Below are positions 48,225 to 59,077 of a stretch of DNA of 64,000 bases, one piece after another (within the stretch, counting starts at the first letter, position 1; each line of letters starts with the position of its first letter). The position numbers were made by a program, and so were the translations under genes. Source of the stretch: Rhizophagus irregularis (taxonomy: Eukaryota; Glomeromycota; Glomeromycetes; Glomerales; Glomeraceae); the NCBI RefSeq assembly GCF_026210795.1, contig NC_089443.1, forward strand, positions 2,604,001-2,668,000. The letters run 5' to 3'. Below the pieces are notes generated by a model. The model was not told the DNA's origin. It saw only the letters and a list, made by a program, of their open reading frames with translations, and made no database searches.

Positions 48225-48460
48225 AAACGGGAACCGTTGTAAGTCCGGAGCGAGGTATAATAAATAAAGATTTAGCGATATTCTACTAATTAGTAGCATA
48301 ACGCCTTGGAATTCTGGTAATTTTCTGCTGATTAGCAGCATAACGCCTTGGAATTCCTGGACAGAGAAACTCACGTGATTGAAAATTTACACGTTATTTC
48401 CATAGATCATCATAGTGCGTAGACATATATAGTCCTTCGCTTCGCTCCGGACAATTAATA
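48225..48460. repeat. Small GC-richer repeat with paired hairpin motifs
   Basis: TCCGGAGCGAGG near 48243 faces CGCTCCGGA near 48445. Inside are two direct units of about 47 bp with the phrase GCATAACGCCTTGGAATTC. Each is preceded by a small palindrome (CTACTAATTAGTAG or CTGCTGATTAGCAG). Probably a short MITE or tandem relic; no TSD assigned. Confidence 0.45.
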
Positions 48461-48840
48461 AAATTTTACACAATAAATAATTCACTAATAATTATGGTTA
48501 TGTTATTTTTTACAATAAAAACTATTAAATATTAAATTAGTAATTGTGACTATATGATTGATTATTAAATTACAGTAAAAGACACTGGTCGAAATAGTCC
48601 AAATCGGCTAGAAATCGGATGTCCGATTTTAGGCTGAATTTGGTGATAAATATGGCCGATTTATTAATTTAGGCAAAATTCTGATTGGCAGGCCGATCGA
48701 TGCCGATCAGAATGTCTGAATTGTATCTGAATTGCTTAGTATTTTTAATCCGAATTGTTTAAAAAATATTATTCATAAATTTACCGAATTGCAGTGAATT
48801 TATTCTGAATTATGGTAAATTTGTGACAAAATTTTCTGAA

Positions 48841-49060
48841 TTGTAGTAAAATTTATTCCAAATTGTAGTAAAATTTATTCCGATTTGTAGTAAAATTTAT
48901 TCCAATTTGTAGTAAAATTTATTCTGATTTGTAGTAAAATTTATTCCGAATTGTAGTAAAATTTATTCCGATTTGTAGTAAAATTTATTCTGATTTGTAG
49001 TAAAATTTATTCCGATTTGTAGTAAAAAATTTATTCTGATTTGTATTCTGAATTGTATCG
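48841..49060. repeat. 22-bp tandem repeat
   Basis: About nine head-to-tail copies of TTGTAGTAAAATTTATTCCG with small changes, spaced 22 bp (48841, 48863, 48885 and onward). Subterminal in element B, so possibly a transposase-binding array. Confidence 0.85.
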
Positions 49061-49129
49061 CAAATTACAGTAAATTTTATTCTAAAATTTAAAATATTAC
49101 ATATACATATAAAACAATTTCACCAAAAA

Positions 49130-52000
49130 TCATCCCAACTTTCTAACAAATCCGGTATACGTTAAATTCCTTAATTCCCATTTGTTTCTACAAATTGGAG
49201 ATGATTTTCCTACAAAAAAAAAAGAAAAAACATTAAAATAACGTTTTTTTTTAAGTTTCAAGTTTCAAAAATCAAAACGTTACCTGTAGGATGGCAAATC
49301 GAAGCCAATTTCCATACAAAAAAATTAATAAAATATAATAAAAAATGTTAAATTAAACATTTTTATTAAGTTTCGTCAAAAAGTTTCGAAAAATCGAAAC
49401 TTTACCTGCGGAGATTCCGGTACAATTTGGAGCTGATTTCCTGCAAAAAAAAATAATAAAAAATAATAAAAAAAACGTTAAATTAAACGTTTTTTTATTA
49501 ATTTGTGTCAAAAAGTTTTGACGAAACTTTACCTGCGGGATTCTGGTACAATTTGGAGCTGATTTCCCTGCAAAAAAAATAATAAAATCTAATAAAAAAA
49601 CGTTAATTTAAACGTTTTTTATTAAGTTTCATAAAGTTTCGAAACTTCGAAACTTTACTTGCGGGATTCCGGTATCCAATTTGGAGCTGATTTCCTGCAA
49701 AAAAAATAATAAAAAATAATAAAAAAAACGTTAAATTAAACGTTTTTTTTATTAATTTGCGTCAAAAAGTTTCGAAAATCGAAACTTTACTTGCGGGATT
49801 TCGGTATCCAATTTGGAGCTGATTTCCTGCAAAAAAAATTAATAAAAATAATAAAAAAACGTTAAATTTAAACGTTTTTTTATTAAGTTTCGTAAAGTTT
49901 CGAAACTTTAAAACTTTACTTGCGGGATTCCGGTATCCAATTTGGAGCCGATTTCCTGCAAAAAAAAAATAATAAAAATAATAAAAAAACGTTAATTTAA
50001 ACGTTTTTTTATTAATTTGCGTCAAAAAGTTTCAAAAATCGAAACTACTTGCGGGATTCCGATATCCAATTTGGAGCCAATTTCCTGCAAAAAAATTAAT
50101 AAAAATAATAAAAAAACGTTAAATTTAAACGTTTTTTTATTAATTTTTTTCAAAAAGTTTCAAAAAATCGAAACTTTGCATGTGGGATTCCGGTATCCAT
50201 ATTGGAGCTGATTTCCCTGCAAAAATATTAATAAAATATAATAAAAAACGTTATATTAAACATTTTTTATTAATTTTTTTCAAAAAGTTTTGAAAAATCG
50301 AAACTTTGCATGTGGAATTCCGGTATCCATATTGGAGCCGATTTCCTTGCAAAAATATTAATAAAATATAATAAAAAACGTTATATTAAACGTTTTTTAT
50401 TAATTTTTTTCAAAAAGTTTCGAAAAATCGAAACTTTGCATGTGGGATTCCGGTATCCATATTGGAGCCGATTTCCCTGCAAAAAAAAATAATAAAATAT
50501 AATAAAAAACGTTATATTAAACATTTTTTATTAATTTTTTTCAAAAAGTTTCGAAAAATCGAAACTTTGCATGTGGAATTCTGGTATCCATATTGGAGCC
50601 GATTTCCCTGCAAAAATATTAATAAAATATAATAAAAAACGTTATATTAAACGTTTTTTATTAATTTTTTTCAAAAAGTTTCGAAAAATCAAAACTTTGC
50701 ATGTGGGATTCCAGTATCCATATTGGAGCCGATTTCCCTGCAAAAAAAATAATAAAATCTAATAAAAAAACGTTAATTTAAACGTTTTTTATTAAGTTTC
50801 ATAAAGTTTCGAAACTTCGAAACTTTACTTGCCGGATTCCGGTATCCAATTTGGAGCCGATTTCCTGCAAAAAAAAATAATAAAAAATAATAAAAAAAAC
50901 GTTAAATTAAACGTTTTTTTTATTAATTTGCGTCAAAAAGTTTCGAAAATCGAAACTTTACTTGCGGGATTCCGGTATCCAATTTGGAGCCGATTTCCTG
51001 CAAAAAAAAATAATAAAAAATAATAAAAAAAATGTTAAATTAAACGTTTTTTTTATTAATTTGCGTCAAAAAGTTTTGAAAATCGAAACTTTACTTGCGG
51101 GATTCCGGTATCCAATTTGGAGCCGATTTCCTGCAAAAAAAATTAATAAAAATAATAAAAAAACGTTAAATTTAAACGTTTTTTTATTAAGTTTTGTAAA
51201 GTTTCGAAACTTCAAAACTTTACCTGCGGGATTCCGGTATCCAATTTGGAGCCGATTTCCTGCAAAAAAAAAATAATAAAAATAATAAAAAAACGTTAAT
51301 TTAAATGTTTTTTTATTAATTTGCGTCAAAAAGTTTCGAAAATCGAAACTACTTGCGGGATTCCGGTATCCAATTTGGAGCCGATTTCCTGCAAAAAAAA
51401 TTAATAAAAATAATAAAAAAACGTTAAATTTAAACGTTTTTTTATTAATTTTTTTCAAAAAGTTTCGAAAAATTGAAACTTTACTTGCGGGATTCCGGTA
51501 CCATATTGGAGCCGATTTCCCTGCAAAAAAAAATAATAAAATATAATAAAAAACGTTATATTAAACGTTTTTTATTAATTTTTTTCAAAAAGTTTCGAAA
51601 ATTCGAAACTTTATGGTATTCCTACAATAATATTAAAAAAAAAAACGTTAAATGTTTTTTTCAAAGAAGTTTCGAAAATGCGAAACTTATCTATAATATC
51701 GGCGTCCACATTGGAGCCGATTTCCTATACAAAAGTAAAAAAAAACATTTTTAGTAATATTAAAAAACGTTTTTTAAAGTTTTGAAACTTTTGTTTCGAA
51801 ACTTATCTTTGGAAATTGGTATCCAAGTAGGAGCCGATTTCCTATATAAAAGTATAAAAAAAAATGATAGAAAACGTTTTTTTTTATAAAGTTTCGAAGA
51901 AATTCTTCGAAACTTACCTTTGGAATTTGGTATCCAAGTAGGAGACGATTTCCTATTTAAAAGTATAAAAAAAAAACGTTAGAAAACGTTTTTTAAAGTA
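49130..52000 (-). repeat. Array of about 21 exon-like modules (element B)
   Basis: The mean period is about 130 bp (the phrase GGAGC falls at 49429, 49555, 49683, 49815, 49944, 50073, 50204, 50334, 50464, 50595, 50725, 50853, 50986, 51119, 51248, 51377, 51508, 51713 and 51830). On the minus strand a module is poly-T then GCAG; a core GAAATCGGCTCCAAATTGGA-TACCGGAATCCCGCAA (36 nt in many units); then GTAAAGTTTCGA; a hairpin TTTCGATTTTCGAAA; a hairpin AAACGTTTAATTTAACGTTT with a TTTAAC branch-like site; and a T-rich tract. Units at 50.2-50.75 kb have GCAAAG in place of GTAAAG. Open frames on either strand are by-products of the periodicity. Confidence 0.8.
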
Positions 52001-52434
52001 ATAGTTTTGCAAAAAAAAAATTAATAAAATCAGAACGTTAACTAATGTTCCGATTGAAAATATTAAATGAAAAGTTAAAAAACGTTTCGTAAAAAATAAA
52101 AATGTTAAAAATTGGAACATTATTTCCGATAAAAAATTAAAAAAAATCCCAAAACGTTTAAAACCGTTTTGTTTAGGAATGAAGTTAGATGAAGATAAAG
52201 TTTCGAAACTTTAGTTTAAATAAAGTCTAAATTTGGTAATAGATCAACTAATTGCCAGATTAAATTTACTGTGGCTGCGGCTTAGTACATCATAAGTTGA
52301 TTTTGAAAAATCGTTTATTCGAATAACTTCTGAAATTGAGCCAATTTTTCCATGCCCGAAAGTTTTGATTTCGACCAGTGCAATTTGATATAAAAGTGCC
52401 ATAAATCAGACAATATTAGGCAAATTTTAAGCTG

Positions 52435-53150
52435 TTAATCAAATATGATAATTTTTTGCTAAATTTTTATTGAATTTTTATTGAATTGTCAATTTTCCAT
52501 AAATCTGAAGTACATATTTGAATATTGTAAATTTTAGGTTGATTTACAAATTTGTCAGATTTTTTTTTGATATCAATCAGCCGTCAATCAAATATAATGA
52601 TTTTTTGACAAATTTTTGTTGGATTTTTATTGAATTTTTATTGAATTGTCAATTTTCCATAAATCTGAAGTACATATTTGAATATTGGGTAAATTTTAGG
52701 TTGATTTGCCATTTTGTCAGATTTTTTTTTTTAATTTCAACCAGCATCAATCAGCCATCAATCAAATATAATGATTTTTTGCTGAATTTTTATTGAATTT
52801 TTATTGAATATTTATTGAATTGTCAATTTTTCATAAATCTGAAGTACATATTTGAATATTGGGCAAATTTTAGGTTGATTTGCTATTTTGTCCATTTTTT
52901 TTTTATTTCAACCAGCATCAATCAGCCGTCAATCAAATATAATGATTTTTTGCTGAATTTTTGTTGGATTTTTATTGAATTTTTATTGAATTGTCAATCT
53001 TTCATAAATCGGAAGTGCATATTTGAATATTGGGCAAATTTTAGGTTGATTTGCCATTTGTCCATTTTTTTTTTTGATTTCAACTAGCATCAATCAGCCG
53101 TCAATCAAATATAATGATTTTTTGCTGAATTTTTATCAAATTGTCTGATT
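52435..53150. repeat. About 170-bp tandem repeats, 4 units
   Basis: AAATCTGAAGTACATATTTG recurs at 52501, 52661 and 52834, and in changed form at 53005 (spacing 160-173). Each unit also has TTGATTTGCCATTTTGTC and CATCAATCAGCCGTCAATC. It lies just inside the right end of element B. Not coding. Confidence 0.8.
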
Positions 53151-53341
53151 GGCATCAATCAGATGTGCCGATTTATAATATTAGTCAATTTTGGTCTGAT
53201 TTTTGGCCGATTTTCCATATGTCCGATTTTTTTGATTTCGACCAGTGAGATTAAAATTCAGTGAAATGATTTTCAGAGAGATGATTTTTGGTAAAATAAC
53301 TCTGTTGGTAAAATGATTTTTGATGAAGTGACTGTCAGTAA

Positions 53342-53619
53342 CACTGGTAAAAAATGATTTATCCTACACATATCTTACACATATTGGGTACTCAAAATGT
53401 AGAAAATCATACACAAATAATACACATATCATACACATATCGTGTACTAATATATATATCATACATATATCAGGTACCTGATAGGTATACTATATATATA
53501 AGTATCTGATATGTGTATGATATGTGTATTATTTGTGTATGATTTTCTACATTTTGAGTACCCGATATATGTAAGATATGTGTAGGATATGTATAGGATA
53601 GACCATTTTTTTACCAGTG
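53342..53619. mobile_element. 278-bp near-palindromic CACTGGT MITE in the MULE terminus
   Basis: Left CACTGGTAAAAAATG and right CATTTTTTTACCAGTG, flanked by TAA (53339-53341, 53620-53622). The arms pair over nearly their full length (for example GTAGAAAATCATACACAAAT with ATTTGTGTATGATTTTCTAC). Removing it restores AGTAAGTTAATTG, the exact complement of the MULE left end. A transcript would fold into one long hairpin. Confidence 0.88.
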
Positions 53620-53665
53620 TAAGTTAATTGTCAGTAAAATGGTTTTTGGTAAAATAAACTGAACT

Positions 53666-54435
53666 CACTGTTGAGTCATTTATAATGGATCTTAGATTTG
53701 AAGAAATATATTAATTCTGACCTTTTCTAAAAACCTATCTTATAACTGATAGACAGACTCTTCTACTTCTTGCTCAAACTTTATCTCATTTTATTGCATT
53801 GGAGATATATATTGTACTACATTTTTATCTTTATAATATGTTATGCTTATGATTGCATTATATTTGTATTTTTAAGAATATTGAAATCCTCTGATTCCCT
53901 CCTTATATAAAGGAGTTGCTACATCAAATCGGTATTCTCATAAATGAAAAATAATCGTTAGTATTCAAGCAACGCTCAACCCAATTACATCAATCAATAT
54001 CAAATAAAATTAGTAATACAAAACATCAAAAGATATAAAATAAATTTAACCTCACTAAATTTTCCTTATATTTTATCTTCTTTATCATTATTTTCAAACT
54101 TTGTTAATTTTTGTTACGAACATGTATATTTATTTCATCTTATTATTTAAATTAAATATTAATTAAAACTTAGGCAAACTATAAGTATATTCAAAATAAC
54201 TTTTAATAATTAATATTTTATTGAGGATCCCAAAAAATACATATATAGACCATTAATGATCTGCACAAAGTTATGGGTATTTTGCTACCTTTAAAATCAG
54301 TTAAATTTGCCAAAAATTGAATTATTACATACAAATTTAGTATTAATTTGCCAAAACTAAATTATGACTTTATTTTTATATGTAAATAAATATGTAAAAA
54401 AAAAATTTTATTTATTATATTTATTTATTAAGATT
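53666..54435. other. Spacer, no gene recognised
   Basis: AT-rich. 54290-54365 holds two copies of an AATTTGCCAAAA-TGAATTAT motif also seen at 60440-60650, likely fragments of the same repeat. Confidence 0.35.
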
Positions 54436-54632
54436 TTATTTATTATTATTTTTAAGGAGTACATTAAAGTATTCCTTTGCTTGTCCTAATGCTTCTTCAC
54501 TAATAATAACATCTTTTAATACCAAATGATGAATAATATGTGAAGTTTTAGTATGAGAAAAAATTAAAAAATAATGATTCTGAATCTCTAAAAAAATTGC
54601 ACCATTAACATGAAAAAAAATTTTCATAGATA

Positions 54633-55593
54633 CAGTCAACTCCCTCTATAGTCACTCCCGTTATAGTCACATTCTACTATATAGTCACACCAGTTGAATG
54701 TTCAAAACACTTTATTATTAAAATCTATCCTATATAGTCACAATCTATCTATAGTCACTATCACACCTATCCTCAAAAATCTTATATTAAAAAGAACCGT
54801 TTATAATCACAGTTATATAAAGAATATATTAAATAACTTGGCATCTAATAATCGTACAAAGATGTATCATAGCTTGTTAGAATCGTCTCACTGAGACGAA
54901 TCGAATGGTGGTAGTTTTATCCTTTTCGGATCACTGGCTGACGAGTTATTCAACAAAATGTTAAACATCGGCATTATAATATTTCTTGATTTACGTTTAC
55001 TGCGCCATTTAACATTTTGCTAGATTTCTCGGTACCTAGTGATTGTAAAAAGACGATTTATAGCTCGTTGGAATCGCCTCATCGAGACGAATCGAATGGT
55101 GGTAAGCTCATCTCTCTGTGATCAATATTGACGGAGTTATTACTTAAAAACCATTTAATATTTTTTAATTTCGGAAATTGATCTAGTGATTGGATTTCAA
55201 TGTATCTTATACCATTAGATTCGTCTCATCAAGACGAATCGAATGGTAGTAAGATCGTCTTTCTAGGATCAATATTGGCAGAGTTATTACACAAAATCCA
55301 TTAATATTTTTTTAATTTCGGAAATTAATCTAGTGATTGGATTTCGACGTATTTTATACCATTAGAACCGTCTCATCAAGACGAATCGAATGGCGGTAAG
55401 ATCATCTCTCTACGATTAATATTGGCGAAGTTACGATACAATAAAGTTTTAAGTATAATTCTGGCTAAAATTATGTTAATTTTGGGCCGGAATTATGATA
55501 TACAAATATAAAAAATTTTTTATATAGTCACATCTCTTTATAATCACCAAATATGGACTGTCCCAAATGTGTGACTATAAAGAGAGTTGACTG
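54633..55593. mobile_element. 961-bp pogo/mariner-like element, TSD TA
   Basis: CAGTCAACTCCCTCTATAGT... and inverted ...AGAGAGTTGACTG, with TA on both sides (54631-54632, 55594-55595). Internal repeats of about 160-180 bp carry GACGAATCGAATGGTGGTAA (near 54895, 55090, 55240, 55380). No transposase. A truncated relative is at 33200-33800. CAGT ends and TA fit the Tc1/mariner/pogo group. Confidence 0.88.
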
Positions 55594-56846
55594 TATATAA
55601 GAAAAAGATTTGAAATTTAAAACAGGAGTATCAGTATATAAATGCATCAAGGACTTTTATTTATATATGGCAATGATTTGAATTAAACAACACAAAATGT
55701 ATTGTCAAATTTAGCTATCATGAAAGATCTAATTTGTAATGGTAAAAAAGCAGAGTTATCAGCACGTAAATGATCTAAAAATAGAAAAAAATGTGAAAAA
55801 AATTCATCTTTAACAATTAATGGTTTATAGATTAATTTACCTTTTGTATTATTATTAGTATTTTACTTGACTTTCATCTATTTCTCACGATTTAATTAAA
55901 GTAGAATCATCATTTTTCGTTAAATATGAACCAAATTACTGGCTATATTAACATCAAGTTTGTTTAAAGTATTATTTTCATTGTTTCTAAAAACAGTTTT
56001 TATTTGTTCAAGATTTCTACTCATATAAGTATCATAACTTTGACGTAAATCTAAAAAGAAATCAACATTTAATTCACTATCCAATATATAATTATAGTTG
56101 AATTTAGGATCTATTTATAAATATAAAATACAAAATTAGCAATAAAATGAAGAATTAATTACTATTATTATTTACCGTTTGAAGACCATAAAATGTCAGG
56201 TAATTTTTCTACAAATTCTACAATTACTTGACAATTATAATTTTTTTCCATCAGAAATGTAACTTGCAAATCATCAGAATTAATTTTTTCTTCTTAATTT
56301 ATATTCATTTTAGATATTGCATGATTTATATATTGATTAGTTGACAAATTATTCACATTAAATTTGTCATTACTATCCATAATTCTAGGATTTAGATTAT
56401 CATTCCAAAAATTATTAAGCTGTAAATCTGGAAATCTCTTATAAATATTAAAAGAATACATTTGGTACAACTGTCATTTCCAAATATTTTGCTAGATGAA
56501 TAGCTTTCTCATAACCTATACTAATTGCATTATCAATTTCAATATCAGATGGCCAATACCATAAACATTCAAGATTATTGTTTGAAAAATTAATTTCTGC
56601 ATATTCGTTAAAATCATAACCTAGTAATAATGTAAGTTTCATAATAAATAAAAAATAAAATAATTTTTTTTATACTTTTTGTCATTAATGTTTAAATTTT
56701 AAATTAATATGGATATATATATAATATCATAAAGATTATATTATTGATTGAATAAATGGTGATATATTTAAAACTAATATATTCTGATAATAATGGAAAA
56801 CCTTTTTGGTCAAAAAAAGATAAATCATTAAAATAATCACAGAATA

Positions 56847-57023
56847 TATACATGCTGCCCAAATTATTTTGGGATGCCATAATTATAATTTGGGATGCCA
56901 TAATTCATTCGGTTTATATATAATTTACTATGTAAAATGCCAAAATAATTTGGGATGCCATAATTGAATTTGGGATTTTACTTATAATTACGGCAGTCCA
57001 AAATAATTTGGGTGGCATGTATA
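56847..57023. mobile_element. 177-bp MITE with 8-bp TSD
   Basis: TATACATGCTGCCCAAATTA and inverted ...TGGGTGGCATGTATA inside the exact TSD ACAGAATA (56839-56846, 57024-57031). The interior repeats the phrase TTTGGGATGCCATAATT three times. Confidence 0.85.
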
Positions 57024-57644
57024 ACAGAATATATATTAATTATAATATTTACCTTCATGTATGATTTTTTCCTTTTTAAATAGTAAATTATTTAATTGAA
57101 CAGATCTAAGATATTGGTTAATTTTCGGAACTATTTGAAGAATTTCCAATAATTGAAATCAGAACGAAATTGTTGAAAAATTCCAAAAATATGTTCACAA
57201 GATTCAATGCCATGTTTTCATGGTAATAAAGATATATTTTTATAGTAATTTTTGTGAATCTTAATTAAAAGAATCAAAGATTCAACTAAACTAATAATAA
57301 TATTAAAAGTTTGTATTGCTAAAAAGTTTTTTGAAATAGATATATATGAAGGATAAAGAGTCTTGATATGATATTTTTACAAATGTAAAAAAAATGCGGT
57401 TATAGCTATTTTGATCCTCTCATGATGTGTAATATTTCGATCAAAGTAACTATTGAGAAGCTCACCTAAAATAAATTAATATTAATTAATAAACCAAATT
57501 TCAAAATAAGTAATAAAAGATTTTGAAATTAACACATTATACATATTCATAACAAAGAAATATATGATAATCCTTTTTTTCTATCTAATATTTGTACCAA
57601 GTTTTTTGAGCAAAATACTCTATACGTAGCATTATCATTCTGAC

Positions 57645-57869
57645 AGGATCTCGCCTACTATTAAGATAGATCACCTTGTGGTCTAAAGTAAAGTTTACAT
57701 ATAAAACTCTTTGAAGATCCTACTATAAAAGGAAATTTTATGTTACATTGTTATGATTTTTTTCCTTTTTAGTCAATTAGCCAATAGAATTTAAGCAAAT
57801 TCTAACGTAAAGTTTTATATGAAAGTGAAATTTTTACCGGTAATATATCTTAGTAGTAAACAGGGTCCT
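57645..57869. mobile_element. AGGACCCTRCC MITE, copy 2 (225 bp)
   Basis: AGGATCTCGCCTACTATTAA to inverted ...TTACTACTAAGATA with GGGTCCT end. Exact 8-bp TSD ATTCTGAC (57637-57644, 57870-57877). It interrupts a minus-strand exon that reads LDCQN / DNATYRVFCS once the element is removed. Confidence 0.88.
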
Positions 57870-58850
57870 ATTCTGACAGTCCAATTTTATTACATCTCAC
57901 TTATACATAATGCTATTTTTTTAAAAAGATAACGTTAACAGCTGATCAAATTGGACTGTAAAATTACCAAATGTAAGTAAATAAGCACCAGACATGGCTG
58001 CATTTTTTGCTGTTTTTTTCCCATGTTTAAGATCTTAATATGAACTATAGGTCCAACTTTGGAAAATATAGGACAGTTGAAATTGATTTCATATCAGAAA
58101 TTTCGATGTTGAACACGATTTCTTATTCTAGTTGATTATAGTAAATTTTGAATATACATAATAATTCACCAATCAGATTTTATTGTACGATAAATAAAAA
58201 AATTTTAAAGTATACAATGAGTTATGATTGGTTAAAATATTTTCATACAGTACAGTTTAGCTGACTGTACAGTACAGTTTATCTATCTACCTGTAAATTT
58301 TGTGTCTGAAATTCAGCAGCAGCACCATCTGATCTGATAGAAATTATAGGTAATTTAAAATCTGCTGCGATATCAATAAGTTTCTGATGAAATGCTAAAA
58401 TTTTTTTAGCACTGTCATTTCCAGTTGGAATTAATGCCACAATTACGAGTGAAAACTTCAAAAGAGGAATTTAATAATTTTAAATCAATTACCATATAAT
58501 TCCAAAATTAAATAACCATTTTTTGAACTTAATTCTGGCCAATGTAGTTATAATTTTAGTTAAAATCGCCATAATGCAAGCCAGAGTTGTTTATTCTCAG
58601 GGATTGTTTAATTTCAGAATGGTACAGTAAATTTAATAATAGTAATTAAAATTCAATCAATTCTTTTAATAAATTTACTTGAAGAACGTAATTTTGCAAT
58701 CACATTTCTTTGCTTGATATCAGAAATCTTTTTATATATATCATCATAGGTTTTAATTTTGCAATCATTTCGGTCTAGAGCAATACAACCTAAATTTGTT
58801 GAATATTGCAACTCAAACTTTAAAATTGTACAATCTGTTATGGCTACAAT

Positions 58851-59077
58851 AAGACCCTGCCTACTATTAATAAGATAGGTCACCTTGTGGCCTAAGATAA
58901 GGTTTACATATAAATCTCTTTAAAGATCCTACTATAAAAGGAAATTTTATGTTACATTGTTATGATTTTTTTCCCTTTTAGTTAATTACCAATAGAATTT
59001 AAGCAAATCCTAAGGTAAAGTTTCATATGAAAGTGAAATTTCTACTGGTAACATATCTTAGTAGTAGGCGGAATCCT
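58851..59077. mobile_element. AGGACCCTRCC MITE, copy 3 (about 227 bp)
   Basis: Same family as 21292 and 57645 (CCCTGCCTACTATTAATAAG ... TATCTTAGTAGTAGGCGG). It interrupts the exon KGPVVIAITDCT of the long pseudogene. The TSD is imperfect, so the insertion is older. Confidence 0.8.

Larger units (their letters stand above)
48583..53247. mobile_element. CACTGGTC-ended element B (4.7 kb)
   Basis: Starts CACTGGTCGAAATAGTCC and ends ...GATTTCGACCAGTG, flanked by AGA (48580-48582, 53248-53250). It shares ends and internal architecture with element A. It contains 22-bp repeats, a 21-module array and 170-bp repeats. A second CCAGTG end inside (52380) suggests a fused or truncated relative. No transposase frame. 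EnSpm/CACTA-like by termini and TSD length. Confidence 0.7.
46451..53665 (-). mobile_element. MULE transposon (7.2 kb with nested insertions)
   Basis: Left AGAACGCATTTATTTCACCA and right (inverted) AGTTCAGTTTATTTTACC, extending inward through CAAAAATCATCTTACT and CAATTAACTTAC. The flanks CACTATTGAG (46441-46450) and CACTGTTGAG (53666-53675) differ by one base; a 9-bp TSD fits Mutator. Both long termini are built of TCATTTYACYRACA repeats. It contains a FLYWCH/MULE transposase pseudogene next to the left end. The 4.7-kb CACTGG element B and a hairpin MITE are inserted in the right half. Confidence 0.7.

Noticed and set aside
49762-51754. Many repeated open frames on both strands (for example GFRYPIWSRFPAKK-like repeats)
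   Set aside because: They arise because the ~130-bp module is periodic and T-rich. They run through the predicted spacers and occur on both strands, so I do not call them proteins.
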